From the NCBI GenBank assembly GCA_963969595.1, contig OZ018409.1, positions 5,408,520 to 5,472,519 of the forward strand: DNA of 64,000 nucleotides. The letters are read 5' to 3'. Each line of letters opens with the position of its first letter. The stretch's first letter is position 1. Made by a program: the position numbers and the translations under genes. This document shows, one piece after another, positions 34,135 through 46,279 of this stretch. Source of the DNA: Neckera pumila. Lineage: Eukaryota > Streptophyta > Bryopsida > Hypnales > Neckeraceae. The notes under the pieces are model-generated. The model saw nothing but the letters and a program-made list of their open reading frames with translations, did not search any database and was not told where the DNA came from.

Positions 34135-36970
34135 GGTTTCTCGGGCCAGAGAGACAATTTCTTGGGCATGGAGAGAGGGAAATCATTTGTAGGAGTGCCA
34201 GTTTTATTGGTCGCCATTTCAATATGCTTTGAATCTTAATATCAGAGATACAATGTCAATCAGTTAACTCTCTCAAACTGTTGATACTCTGGGTGACCAT
34301 TTACTTCTCTGTTCTTGATTTAATTTGCTTGAGGTCATATTTTTCCTCGCCCATTTTTGGAATGAACTAGGTCATCCTTGATATTGGATCTAAAATTCTT
34401 GATTGTTTAGGGTGGGTCAATGAGTTGTAGCTCAAAGAGGAACCACTAGAATGGCTCTCGGGCCCGAGAGACCAATTCTTGGGTCCCAGGAGAGCTCAAA
34501 AATTTCTACCCTAAATCTCAGTATCATTATCAATCTTCTGAGCAAAGAAATCTCTCGGGGAAACAGTTTCTTAATTTTACTTGCCTGTAAAGCCATTTAG
34601 GTTCTTTCTTAGTTCCTCAGCCTGTTGAACTAGGTCCGGTTGACAATCTTCTGATTCTGGTATATATATAAACGTATTTCCGCTACAAAGAGGAGAATCG
34701 TTGCTCCAGGTGCCAACTCCTTGAGGTCTCTCGGGCCCAAGAGACCAATTTTCGGGTCCCGAGAGAGCTCTAGAATCCCTACCCACCCTCTCAGTAACAT
34801 TGAAGATCAGTCAACTCTCTCGAGCAAGGCAAGCTCTCGGTGGCCCAGTTTCATATTCTTAAGTATATTTGCATGGAATGAGAGATGATGTTTTCCTTTG
34901 GTTCCTCAGCCTGGTTAGCTCGATTGGTTTGAACTGAGTCTTGATTTTGGTATTGCCAAAGGTATTTTGGCTGCGGAGAGGTGGATTGTTGCTCCGGGGT
35001 CCAACTCCTTGAGGTCTCTCGGACCCAAGAGACCAATTCTTGGGTCCTTATTCTTAACAAATGGGTCTCGTGAGTTCATGCTGGGCTTATTAGATGATAC
35101 CTTGGAACAAGAAGTAGGATTCAAGTCTTATTTTGAATGTCCTGGAATCGTAAATTCAGAAGAGTAACATAACTGTATTGTATCCCACTATATGCTTGTA
35201 TTGTCCATTAGATTGTTATTGCATTCTCATGTCATATTGACCCGTGTATGTAGAAATCCCTTCCGGTAATTCCCCTTTCTGAATACATTCTATGCATACT
35301 CCAGCTTACGTATTGCCCTGAAATTTAACTGAAACGGATGCGGAGGCATTAAAATTCCCTCAACCCAACAATGCTCAAAGGTCTCTCGGGCCCGAGAGAC
35401 CAATTCTCAGGTCCCGGGAGAGGGACCTTCTTCATGACTATAGATGTTTGAGATCGTTACCAGAATTGGAGTCCTAAATTGTAATACGCACAGCAATCAG
35501 ACTGAATGTTCGTGCTTCAGCTGATACTGCTCTGATGCTACAAGTTAGTTCAATTTGATGAGATCCTAATCTCAATTAGATTTTTGTTCCTTCCAGTTGA
35601 CCAGAAATCCTGATCGCTGGAGAACCCTGCGAAGATTATGACGTTGCTCGGATTGATCACCCATCGACAATGTTATTCTTGTGGCTCCAGCTGCTGACGC
35701 CAACAGGTCTCTCGAGCCCAAAAGACCAATTCTCGGGCCCCGAGAGAGGGACCATAATCTCTGTAATGGATGTCCGACATGAAAATTTGACTAGGTATGT
35801 TTGTTTTGATAGCTCGGATCCATCAAACTCAACGGAATAGCTGCAAATGCTTCCAATCGCAGGAACAAGTTATTTCAATGTGGATCGGGTATGCTTGTGA
35901 TTTCTAGGCTGGCACTGCTTCTATTGAACTGATCTTCTAGCTACTGGCAAACTCATTCTTGAATATTGCGTTTTTGTGGATGATACCTGGTTGGATATGT
36001 TGCAACAGCATTCACGACGGGAAGGTCTCTCGGGCCCAAGAGACAAATCCTTGGGTCCCTGGAGAGGAATCTATAACGTCTGTATTGGTTGATCCAGACT
36101 GTAACTCGATTAGTTTTGCAAATTCCAATATTTCGAATTTGTCGGACTAAGCACAATAGCATCAACAGATCTTGATTTCCTTTTATAAAGTCAATCCATA
36201 TTGAAGAGTTCTCGACATGGATCTGTATTTGTTTCCATAGACGACCTGCTCCTGCAAGCGAGAAACCGAAATTGACGTTAAACATTATTTTGTATATTTT
36301 GATTTTTTGGTTGATCTCTTGCAACAGTGAACACCCCCAGAAGTTCTCTCGGGCCCGAGAGACCATTTTCCGGGTCCCGAGAGAGGGATTCTAGTACTAG
36401 AAACAAATGATCGTAAATTGGAATTTGATGTGAGTTTGTAAATGTCAAAAAAAAATATATAGAATAGCTTTCAATGATTGTGTTCTCCGTCAGAAGCAGC
36501 ATGTGCGGAAGAAATTTACAAATGGCTTGTGAACTGTTCTTGTAGAATTGTGTGATCTATTGCATCGGCGGTCACCCCAAACAGGTCTCTCGGGCCCAAG
36601 AGACCATTTCTCGGGTCCCGGGAGAGGGACCTCATATTTTATTTTTGATACTGGATGAGATTCGTTCTACATCAGATCAAACTTAAGCGAATCTCATCCG
36701 ATTCATCTCCTTCAAATTTAGATGAGTCTAATCTTGTACATCAAAGCAACCGGATTAAATACAATAGATTCTACCGTAAAGACAATTCTAGTTTAAGAAC
36801 TCTTGACCGAGATCAGCATACATTTCCAGTATACATTTCCAACATTCTCATGGATTCATCAATCTTCTAGGTGATCTCCTTCTGGTATCGTAAAATTCCT
36901 TGCAAGAGTTGACAACTCCAGAAGTTCTCCCGGGCCCAAGAGACCAATTCTCAGGTCCCAGAAGAGGAAT
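34135..36970 (+). repeat. Tandem array of ~320-bp units with CTCTCGGGCCCGAGAG palindrome
   Basis: Ten units begin near 34,135, 34,453, 34,725, 35,013, 35,380, 35,706, 36,024, 36,343, 36,583 and 36,923. Each has a 22-bp palindrome with core CTCTCGGGCCCGAGAG (perfect at 35,380-35,401), then AATT, then a second hairpin TCTCGGGTCCCGAGA and AGGGA. The remaining 250-300 bases of each unit are diverged but related ('ttgcaacag...ccccagaag' before and 'gatcgtaactcaat' after several units). The array fills intron 1 of the ParB-methyltransferase-like gene. Confidence 0.85.
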
Positions 36971-38665
36971 CCTATCCTCGTCTCTGGCTGTTCGAGATCG
37001 TAACTCAATCACTGATATGAATGTGAATACACAATATCAAACAGATTATATAGTCTTATTTCAAATACATTTTCATTCGAAGGTATTTTGGTCGGATTTG
37101 TTTCATTTTCCTTCTATAAGCCTCTCCCCAGCAACATCGGCTTACATTTGGCTATCCTGAACAGGGACAGGGTGTTGCGGGGCAACCTAATCTTCCTCCA
37201 GAGCAAGGTGCAATGGAGGTTCTTCAAGACAATCCCCTAGCGGGAGTCTCGCCAAGCGCTGCTCTAGACCTCCCTGTTGATCCTCTCGAGGTAAATCTTG
37301 ACAATCTCTTGCCTGTGATGATTGGATTTACATTGCAATGCGTTTTGCTTTAGATGACATGCGTATAAAATTACTCATCGAGTAACATTTATAGGGTCTA
37401 TTATGTGTTTTATTGTTAGATGTTATTTTCTCTGTATCTACATTTCTCAAAACAAGATTGTCCAATTCTGATCTTGTTATTAAACCTGCCTCCATACAGA
37501 AAAATGTGGACCCTTGCTCGTTAGTCAACCTTTCTGGATCAACTCTGACAACAATGGAAGTTACCAGACCAAAAACCCAAGTTGGCACTAATGTACAGAC
37601 GGACAAGATACCTAAAGACCAAATTCCAAAAATTCGCGAGGATTACATGGAAGACAACATTCAGAGGACCCAGACGTTGGACACTGTTTCTTCAAGGTCT
37701 TCAAGGTCTACGGTTAACTTCGAACGAGTTTTTTAGGATGAAGATTCCACTATGCAGGATGGTGCCTATGCCGATTGTCCGCCCGACTCTCACTTGTGGT
37801 CTTACTATGCTAGAGAATCAGTTTACTCGCAGATACGAGGAGGGCGCTTGTGTCTTTTATGTATCAATCTCTGATGAGGCGAGCCGTACTGCAATATTCT
37901 CTCATGAAGAGAAAGTTCAATGGGGACCACTTTGGAATTCAGTAAATGACCAGTTCAACAAATATTTGATGTCCCAACCTACGCTCAAGCACGTGGTTGA
38001 CGTCAAACTATATGTCTGTGACGTAAACCACAGACGCATAGCTTGGATGAATCATATCCAGCGGCTTCACTCAACAGAACCTGATTGGCATATTGCTGTG
38101 GATTCCATCATTCTTGACATGCGGAATCGGATAGGGGTGGCAATGCAAGCGATGCACAACATAAATAAGTAAGTATTTTCTGACATTCTTATCTTCTGAT
38201 ATGTGTTTCTCATGAAATTGTTGAACCGTGTCCTTACTAGCATGTTTTCTAGAAGCGTTCTTTATATTGTAGATTATTTGTGTATGGCAGGCGTACCGAG
38301 AACTATCACGTGAAGACAAACCTCGTGCACACCCTGTACTGAGTGCAAAAATACGGTGTTATGGAAATTGACAAGTTTAGAGAGCTTCTTAGCCCCAAAG
38401 AAGTAAAGACCTATTTGCAGACGACAAGAACCAAGTGGTATACAATGCCCCTTGAGGTGTTCATATCTTTCATCTTCAAGGTATATTGCTATACTTTAAT
38501 CTGTTCATGGAGTTTTTTTATTTGATGATTTGACCTATGAATGTATTTTTAGTTAATTCCATTATATACCTTGGATAGCAAGAGATTTCAGCAGCTGCGG
38601 ATCAAGTGGTCCGTAAATATAACGAAGATACGCCTCCCGCTGTCGTGTTGCAAATGCAGACATTA

Positions 38666-40088
38666 TGTAGATTATGTATATATATATATGATTTAGATAG
38701 ATTTTAATATTTGTTGCATTATAAAGAACTTGACATCATTTGAGGTGGCTTCATCTCATTCAATATTCTTCTTTGTGTTTTATTTGGATTATACTATGTC
38801 GAACTAGAGGTTTTTTTTCTGAGTCTCAAGAAATTGGGGTTCTAGTTTTTTTTTACCTCTACTAGATATATGTAGATTTTAGTTCTTTATTCTGTAGATA
38901 GAGTGGATAGAGTGAAGTTAGAGATAAGATAAGATGGAGATTGAGTGGAAAAAGTAAAAGATAAAGAGATAGAGTGAAGTTAGAGATAAGATAAGATGGA
39001 GATTGAGTGGAAAAAGTAAAAGATAAAGAGATAGAGTGAAGTTAGAGTGAAGTTAAGGTGGAGAAAAGGTGATTTTTTTTCATCTTCTCTCTTGTTGTGA
39101 GTTTAGAGAGGATCAGTATGTTTGGAGGTTGTTGTTGTGTTATGTTTTGAGAAGGGGGTTTTTCAATGAAAATTGGAGGAGTTGTGTATTATGATGTTGT
39201 GATTGGAAGAGGTCTTTTCTTGCTTGAATTGAAGTTGTGAGTGGAGATTTGTGCTAGTTTGAGTGGAGGAAGGTCTGTGCCTCCCAATTGAAGGGGCTGA
39301 GAGTTTGACCAACCATAGAAGACGGACAGATTTTTATTTTGCAATGAAATTTTGAGAAGTTGTAGAGAATTTTGTTAGCTTTTCAAATAGCTATCATTTG
39401 TTGTATTTGGAGCATTTATGAGTGAGTTGTGAGTGTTGAAGTGAAAGAGGGTCTGCTGCCCTCACTTTTAGAGGCCGAAACTTTGGGCAATCATAGATAT
39501 TGGAGAGAGTATTTGAATGAATTGAAATTTGGTGAAAGTATAGAAAAATGGTATTAGCTTTACAAAGAGCTATCACTCATTCTATTTGGAGTTGTGGAGC
39601 ATTGGTGGCGTTCATTCAAAATTTAGCTTTGAAATTGAAGTTGGAGTGAAAATTTGAAGTTGGAGTTGGAGGAGAATTTGTGTATTGTGGCTTGTGGCTT
39701 GTCTTTTATTGTAAACTTTTGTTGTTGCGGTCAGCTTGGGTTAAACCAATGCTTAGCCTCGTTTTGTGTTTGTGAAGACGGTGGGATTTAATCACCCACA
39801 TGGTCAAATCTGTTTGTTCTCACGGTGAAAGCTAAAGCCTAATTAGAGCTGGTCCCCGGGAGTTTGAAGTTTAGGAGCCCATCATCCGAACGACATCTTG
39901 TATTATGCCGTCCTGTTTTACCCGTCCGAGGCCTGTGGTTCTTATTACCTATCTGACCGAATCCTGATCCATTTAGAGCCAACACAGGATAGGCCAACAG
40001 GGAGGAGTTTGAAGGCCGAAGAACGAAGAGAAGATTGAAGACTAGAAGACTTGAAGATTATTTGAAGTCAATGACTAATTAGTTCCAG
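38666..40088. other. Insertion-like block in intron 5, LTR-like
   Basis: An unusually long intron. It starts with a purine-rich 62-bp tandem duplication (38,909-39,032 plus a partial copy). Leader-like sequence follows ('gctatcatttgttgtatttgga' at 39,392, recurring as 'gctatcactcattctatttgga' at 39,570; split phrases), then a GC-balanced block (39,720-40,060). The style matches retrotransposon LTR/leader sequence, possibly a solo LTR, but the ends were not delimited. Confidence 0.35.
38909..39056 (+). repeat. 62-bp purine-rich tandem duplication
   Basis: The unit begins 'agagtgaagttagagataag' and ends 'aaagataaagagat'. Two full copies and the start of a third; the copies are essentially identical, so the duplication is recent. 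Confidence 0.8.
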
Positions 40089-41362
40089 TTGCAGCCAGAT
40101 ACTTTGCGTATTTCCAAAGCCCGCTCCTCTCATCACGACACCGCCGAAGTTACAAAGGAAGGAGTTGCGGATGCAATGAAGACCTCCATCAAGGATTCCA
40201 CAAGACTGTTTTACCAAAAATTGTCGAAGATTGTTTCAGTAGCGGCCCCAAGTTTGGGCCCAAAGTAGCTACAAGAAGTGAGGACCATTTTCTTTTCAAT
40301 CTTTTCCTTTTCAATCGTTGCAATTTCATTACTAAACTGTTTAAATTATTCCTTCATCTACGCTTGTTTCCTTGCCGCAGATTGAGAGGCACTGGAACCT
40401 GTTTGCAGTGATAGAGTTGACACTGGAGAAGTTGAATATGATTTCAACCGCCAACGTCAGTCCCGCGCACAAGATTAAGTGGCTAAAGTGGATGAATGCC
40501 TCCAATTCGACTCGGGAAGCCAAGCATTTTCCTCCTCGTCCAGTTAACAAGGATAAATTGCTGACATTCCTTGCAAAGGCATGTTGGTATGCAGGGGTAG
40601 GTATTCCTTTGTTAATACATTCACTCTATTTATTTACCTTTGTCTTTAATCTTCATTGTTGTATCTGTCATTCATTCCTAGTAGTGGTAGTCTACAAATT
40701 GTACAAGCATACATTTCATCTGCCATTGCCATGACAATTTTTGTGTAGCTGAAAGAGGCAGCAACGGAGATGTTTGACAGCATTAGCCATTTGGATAACA
40801 TTCCGATAGACATGTCTGTTCCATCGGAGCCGCAACCACTTCACGAATACATTGAGTGCTGGTGAATGAAGTTGTGGGACATTGCGTACACGGGTAGCTT
40901 TACGGGGTCGGACTGCTTCAAAAAATCCGAGTCATTCAAGGATTTCAGAGGGGCAATGTTGGCTGTGAAGCGGTTGATCTACAGGTATTATATTAATTCT
41001 ATGAATCTCACTACAACCAACATTAATCAGTAGTCTACAATTCAACTATTGCCATGCATTGAAGGATACAAAAGTTTGCCATGTCCGTTTCTCCACATCA
41101 TTTCATTTTTTGTTATTTGAATTAGTCATCATTTGATTTAATTCACCATTTCTATTGCTTGTCACAGGTATGTCAATTGGTCTTTCCTGCCCGAATATTC
41201 AAGTTCTTGGGCCACAATTGTCTACCTGGGTGATCTCTTCTTGGTCTCAAGCTAAGCCACTTCTCTGCTAGTTTTATTCCAATTTCATTTAGTGATCATT
41301 TTCATAATTTTAGACTGGCATCCAACAATGTCGAGGTTCTTGCATGAGTTCAGAGGTCTGAA

Positions 41363-41570
41363 GGTCCTCTCGGGCCTGAGAGACAAATTCTCGGGCTTGG
41401 CGAGAGCTACTGCACTCCCCATTTTTTATTCTTGCCACCGAGAGTCGTTGGTGCACCAAGTCAAATTCCAGACCAAGGGCCACTCGTGCCAACGTTGTTG
41501 CATCAGTTGAGAGGTCAGAAGGTCCTCTCAGGCCCGAGAGACCAATTCTCGGGCTCTGGAGGAGGCTCTC
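41363..41570 (+). repeat. Second palindrome cluster, intron 8 (two units)
   Basis: 'ggtcctctcgggcctgagag' with 'tctcgggcttggcgagag' at 41,363, and 'ggtcctctcaggcccgagag' with 'tctcgggctctggagg' at 41,520, about 158 bases apart and preceded by related 'ttgcat(g)agttcagagg/cagttgagagg'. Same family as the intron 1 array, so the motif recurs across the gene. Confidence 0.8.
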
Positions 41571-43982
41571 ATCTCGACTTTATTTTTTGGTTTCTTTTAT
41601 GGAATAGGTCACCATGTGATCAATTCATTTTTTATCTTTATTTTGATCCTCATCTCCAGTTTGATTTTATATATTTCTTTTAAAGTCATGGCAGTGTTTT
41701 TGATTCCAAAATGTTATTTCTCGGTTTGTATATTGGAATTTGACTCTTCGAGCCAATAGGTGAATTCCCAAGTCTTGATTGAGCAGAAATGTATTCATTG
41801 CTCCCATTAGGTAGGATTGTCTCTTTAACGATTTCTTAATGCAGGTATTTCAAGTTCAAATTGTACGCAAAGAAAGCCATTCAGAAGGCGGACTTGCCCC
41901 CATTTCTTACTACCTGGTTAGATAGGTCCTCCCCAGACTGCATGTTTTTGGCCTCACAGATTAAGAACTGGACAACACCTCATTTGCAGGTATGCCCATG
42001 GTACCTAGAGTGTATTTTTGGAATCACGCCCCCAGAAGAGGAGACTCTCTTCAACACAATCCAGTCCACCGCACCCGACGAGCCAGAGTTTGATGAGTTT
42101 GCGGGACTAAATCCAGAGGCCAGAGCTAAGGCTATTGCAAGAAGAGAGGCCGCCAACAAGAAAAAGGAGGAGAGATGGAAGGAAGCCAAGAAGAAAACCG
42201 AAGAAACCAAGAAGAACCGAATGGCCTCTAAAGCGGAGAAGGAGGAGGAGAAAGCCAAGAAGAAGGGAACAAAAAGGAAGGCCGAGATTCTAGTTCATGA
42301 ACCTCAGATGAGCGCAGCGGACATGAAGGACACGTCTTCTGGTTTCTCCCTTACTCAAGAGCGCTTGGTACATGGACTTACACCCACATTGATGAACTTA
42401 GCACCCGTGGCTGACATCGATGAGTACATCCTCAACTTGTCTTTGGATGCTTTGCCCAGTAATTCAAAAGCCATGGCTGATGTGGAGGCTTTCTTGGAAA
42501 TGGTAAGCAATTCTATAGATCTAGCCTCCGTATTAAGAATTCCTCATTTATGACATCACATATGATCTATGTGATTAACTATATATTCCACTGAATCCAA
42601 TCTCATTTCATTTTAATGTCTCATGCAGCATTCAAGTGACAAGGATTGATCCTTCAATGGAAAAATGATCACAAAGTCTGTTGTAGACCTCATCATTGTA
42701 GATATACCCAAAGGACTCCATATGCCTTCCATTTCGGCTCCGCCAGAACCAGTTCCGAATTGGAATATGTTCAACCCCGATGAATACTTGCAGCCCATGT
42801 TTGACTTTGCTGTAGAGTACCTTCACGATCGCGCGGCCTTGCTGGTGATGTATCCCTTCCAATCTCAACGGCACAGAAGTCACCTCCTTGGGTGCTGTGC
42901 GGAAAACAAATTTAGACTTCTTGTCACTTGGACTGGCATGAATCATCTCTATCTGACTAAACCGTCAGATCCAACAAAGACGGTAACTAGCACTCTATCC
43001 CCATTCAAGTTTCTATCAAATTATCACCTCCATTATATTGGAATTTAACTTCATTTGTTTTGCAGACTATGCACTTCACTATTGCTCTTGTGGTCAAGGC
43101 ATCTGGACCTAAGACCAATTTGCAATTTCCGTTTCAATTTGTCCCATCCCATCTTGCGGTGGGTGTCACTGTGGGTCGAGACGACATTTTGCAGAACTTC
43201 TACAACAAAGAAGACGTGAGCATGAATGGCACAAAACCGTGGCGGGATCCTCGAGAGAAGGCTCGGGAGTTCATGCAGATGCTAGTCAAAGGGCTCACTG
43301 AACTAGGGGACGTCGTGGTGGACTGCACAACGTCTACAGGTATTGCTTGCTTGTCATTTCACTATTTTAACCTTGTTTAATGACATGCGTGAATTTTGAC
43401 CTGTACTTGATGTTGTTGTCTCAATATATGTTTTCTATGTTTCCAGGTTCAAGCATTCAAGCTTGTTGTGCTGCACGTTGTCATATTTTAGCCTTTAAGG
43501 AGGACAAGGCTATATTTGATGCCCTTATTGCACCGGTCATGCGTGCATCAATCCTTCCGCGTCTCGAACCATCAGTCCCTGAAGTTGAGATTGATGATTA
43601 CAATGAAGAAGAAGTACCAGTTCAACGAACTGTGAAGACCGATTTAGTAAGTAAGTTCATTAAGCTTTTGCTTTGTTAGCACTTAATGAATGTGAAATTC
43701 AAGTGATCTAATATGTGGTTCACTTGTTTGTGTAGGCAAGTCAAAGAAATGACAAAAATCCCACACGTTCCCTTTTTTGCACGGGCTGGATTTTTCCTAA
43801 GCCCACCAAAATCATTTGAGCTCCCTATATATGCAAATGCAGTGGCTAGGGATTTGGTGGCCTTGAATCCTAGACCGGCTCGTAGAGGACGTTTGGTCCA
43901 TCCTCGCGTTCTGAAGTATGTGGATGACTGTGCTGTAGATTCAGACTCAACGGCAGCAGATAGTGAAGATAGTTCGTCATGA

Positions 43983-46279
43983 ACCCAATGTATTTGTAGA
44001 ACTACCATGCTTCACTATAACTGTTTTCAGTACATTTCAATGATTGCCGCGCAGATGCTATATTATGTTATTTGTATTTGAGGACTCTACACTCCTGCCT
44101 TATATGATGGAAGTTCAGTAATGGATTTTTTACTTGGGCTTGATTTGTATTTGACTGATTCTGTACCTTTTTGATAGTAGGATTCCTTCCGCATGAGCTT
44201 CTTTTTTGGGTATTATGAGGTTTCAACTGCAAATTAATTCAAATATGATTTCCATCGTGACTAACAATATATCACACCCATTCCCATCCCTGCCTATTTT
44301 GTTGGACCGCAGATTGTTCCCAAATCTATCCATAAGCATCCATTAAAGTGCAATAAAGTTTATGAATTGTAATTCTAAACTGCCAAAGTCTTTAATTGAA
44401 ATCAAAGATATTACATAGTACCACCAAAATTCTAATTTATTTGTCGCTAATACTTAAGAAATATTATTTTAAAGAACAATTCCCTCCACCTACGCAGAAT
44501 TCCTTATTTTGATGGTTTCTTGTGCCTCTTTAGTTGTAACATGGCTTCTTGTTTACGGCAATGGTCTCTTCAATATGCTACCATAAAGATAATGTTTTTC
44601 TTGTCTATAGATTATACATTCATAGTACCACATATTGTTTCAAAATGGCTTTGAAAAAGGTTTCAGACTATCTTGGATGCCATGTGTCATTTCATTCTTA
44701 GGGTATGATGCCACATGTTGTGTCCTTTTTAGGATTTCATGCCACGTGTCGTTCTAGCTTCTCAAGAAGATTAGGAGATCTGTAGCGAACTTATCACTCT
44801 ATGCTACATGTTGTGCATTCCTGCCGGTTTCAGAGGATGAAGCTATCTTCAACGCACTTATGAATCCCAGCATGCGTGTAATTGTCATTATATTTGTGTT
44901 GTAGAGCTTGGGTCTCAGATATCACATAGTGGGGCTTCTGCTTGAGAAGCCCACTTGCATTGTCGTATTGTTGAATAGAGCTCTAGTAATTTGAGTGCTT
45001 CTAGTACATAGCAAATTTGGAGAATTCATTTTCATTTGTATTAGGGACCGTGTCTTCTACTCATTTGCAATGTTCAATGCCATCTTCAGTTACTTGTTTG
45101 TACCCCAGATGAGTACTACAATCATTATCCAACACACTCAACACTTTATTGACATTCATCGTGCATTTTCTTCAGCCATACGGCAAACTCCTCAATTAAT
45201 AATTTTGAATTCTTGAATTGTTTGTTCTCTTGACCACTAGAACATATGCTTGTGAGATTGTGGTCCAGTGAATATGCAATTTATTATGTTTTTGGTTTTT
45301 ATAGATGAGTTTGTTGTCTGCTGCAGGGGATGCACGATGAATGTCAAGAAGATGGTGAGCAAGTGGGCATATAATGATAATGCAAAGGATAATGATCCTT
45401 AAAGTGTGAACGCATCATTTATGCAGAAACTTCAATTAGCCACTATGCCAAAGAGTGGAGGTGTAACAGCCTTATTGTTAGTGGGAAAACTTTAAGAATT
45501 GAACCCAACATTGATGCACAAATAGAAGAAAACGACCATGCTTCAAAATTGAATTCCTAAAACTATTAGCTTTATTTCAAGCTACATCAACAATGCACAT
45601 CCAATTTCTCCCAAATTTCAATGTTCTCACTGTGTTCATTTAGTTCAATTTTGTTTGCTTGTCTCACCCTCTTATGAATGAAGTAGTACTCGGATGATTC
45701 CTTGAGGAAGGCACTTGGTTCTACTACTACAAACCACATGCAAACAAGTGGTTTCTAATGAACTATAATTTCAACCTAAAAGTTTGAACATTGTTTGGTA
45801 ATGACTATAGGTTTCTATTGCCAAAATGTCCAACTCAAATGAAATATGGAATGATTTCTAGAAGAGGTTGAAAATGAACCTAAAATGGCATGTTTTTCAA
45901 CTCAAATATTTATAGAGAACACATTTAGATGACCGTTGCATCAATATTCAACTCAAAATAAGCTTTCAATAGAGAGTGATTTTTAGGAAATTTTTGTTCA
46001 TTTTTTAGACAATTTTTTAGTATATAATATAGGAGTGTGAAAGTTATTTTTCATCTCTGCAGTGTATCTATTTACTTCAAAATTTTTTAACTAATTATCA
46101 TTAGCAAATAAAAATATCAATAATTTAGAATATAAACTTTCAAATTAGGAAAATATATTCATATTTTTTTTGTTTTCATTTATTTTAATCTTAGGATATA
46201 ATATAGGGGGGACAAAGTTTTGGTTGCACGTAGTTTGGATTAGATACACTAAGTGCACCCTCGTGGATGATTCTCTTAT
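43983..46279. other. 3' flank of ParB-MTase gene, no intact gene
   Basis: AT-rich. A fragment at 44,833-44,885 resembles the methyltransferase exon 12. A short series of 'tgccacgtgt'-like motifs lies at 44,681-44,815. Sequence near 45,335-45,400 might be another exon remnant (NVKKMVSKWAYNDNAKDND). From 45,400 to 46,280 nothing is recognised. Confidence 0.4.
44833..44885 (+). pseudogene. Duplicated methyltransferase exon fragment
   Basis: Translates as EDEAIFNALMNPSMRV, parallel to FKEDKAIFDALIAPVMRA in exon 12 of the upstream gene (43,490-43,545). The preceding bases look like an intron end (ccggtttcag). It is a remnant of a second, mostly deleted copy. Confidence 0.5.

Larger units (their letters stand above)
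33632..43982 (+). pseudogene. ParB-like / amino-methyltransferase-like fusion gene, decayed
   Basis: Exons inferred from splice sites and continuity: 33,632-33,787, 37,165-37,290, 37,500-38,168, 38,291-38,480, 38,579-38,665, 40,089-40,264, 40,381-40,596, 40,749-40,984, 41,845-42,502, 42,629-42,981, 43,066-43,339, 43,447-43,646 and 43,736-43,982; about 1,200 codons. The exon 3 product contains RRYEEGACVFYVSISDEA and LYVCDVNHRRIAWMNHI, where D-x-NHRR-x-A matches the core of ParB/sulfiredoxin-fold domains. Exon 9 encodes a Lys/Glu-rich coiled coil (EARAKAIARREAANKKKEER). Exons 10-12 look like a beta-class amino-methyltransferase: VVDLIIVDIPKGL at the motif IV (DPPY) position, then KPWRDPREKAREFMQ, then the SAM motif I-like GDVVVDCTTSTG-SSIQAC. 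The C terminus is acidic. Lesions: frame break near 37,740; TGA at 38,340, 40,863 and 42,647, each at an apparent Trp; frameshift near 43,805; exon 1-2 phase mismatch. Confidence 0.5.

Noticed and set aside
34135..36970. Regularly spaced palindromic repeats resembling a CRISPR array
   Set aside because: Spacing is about 240-370 bases with related, not unique, intervening sequence, and the locus is an intron in a eukaryotic genome. It is a diverged tandem satellite.
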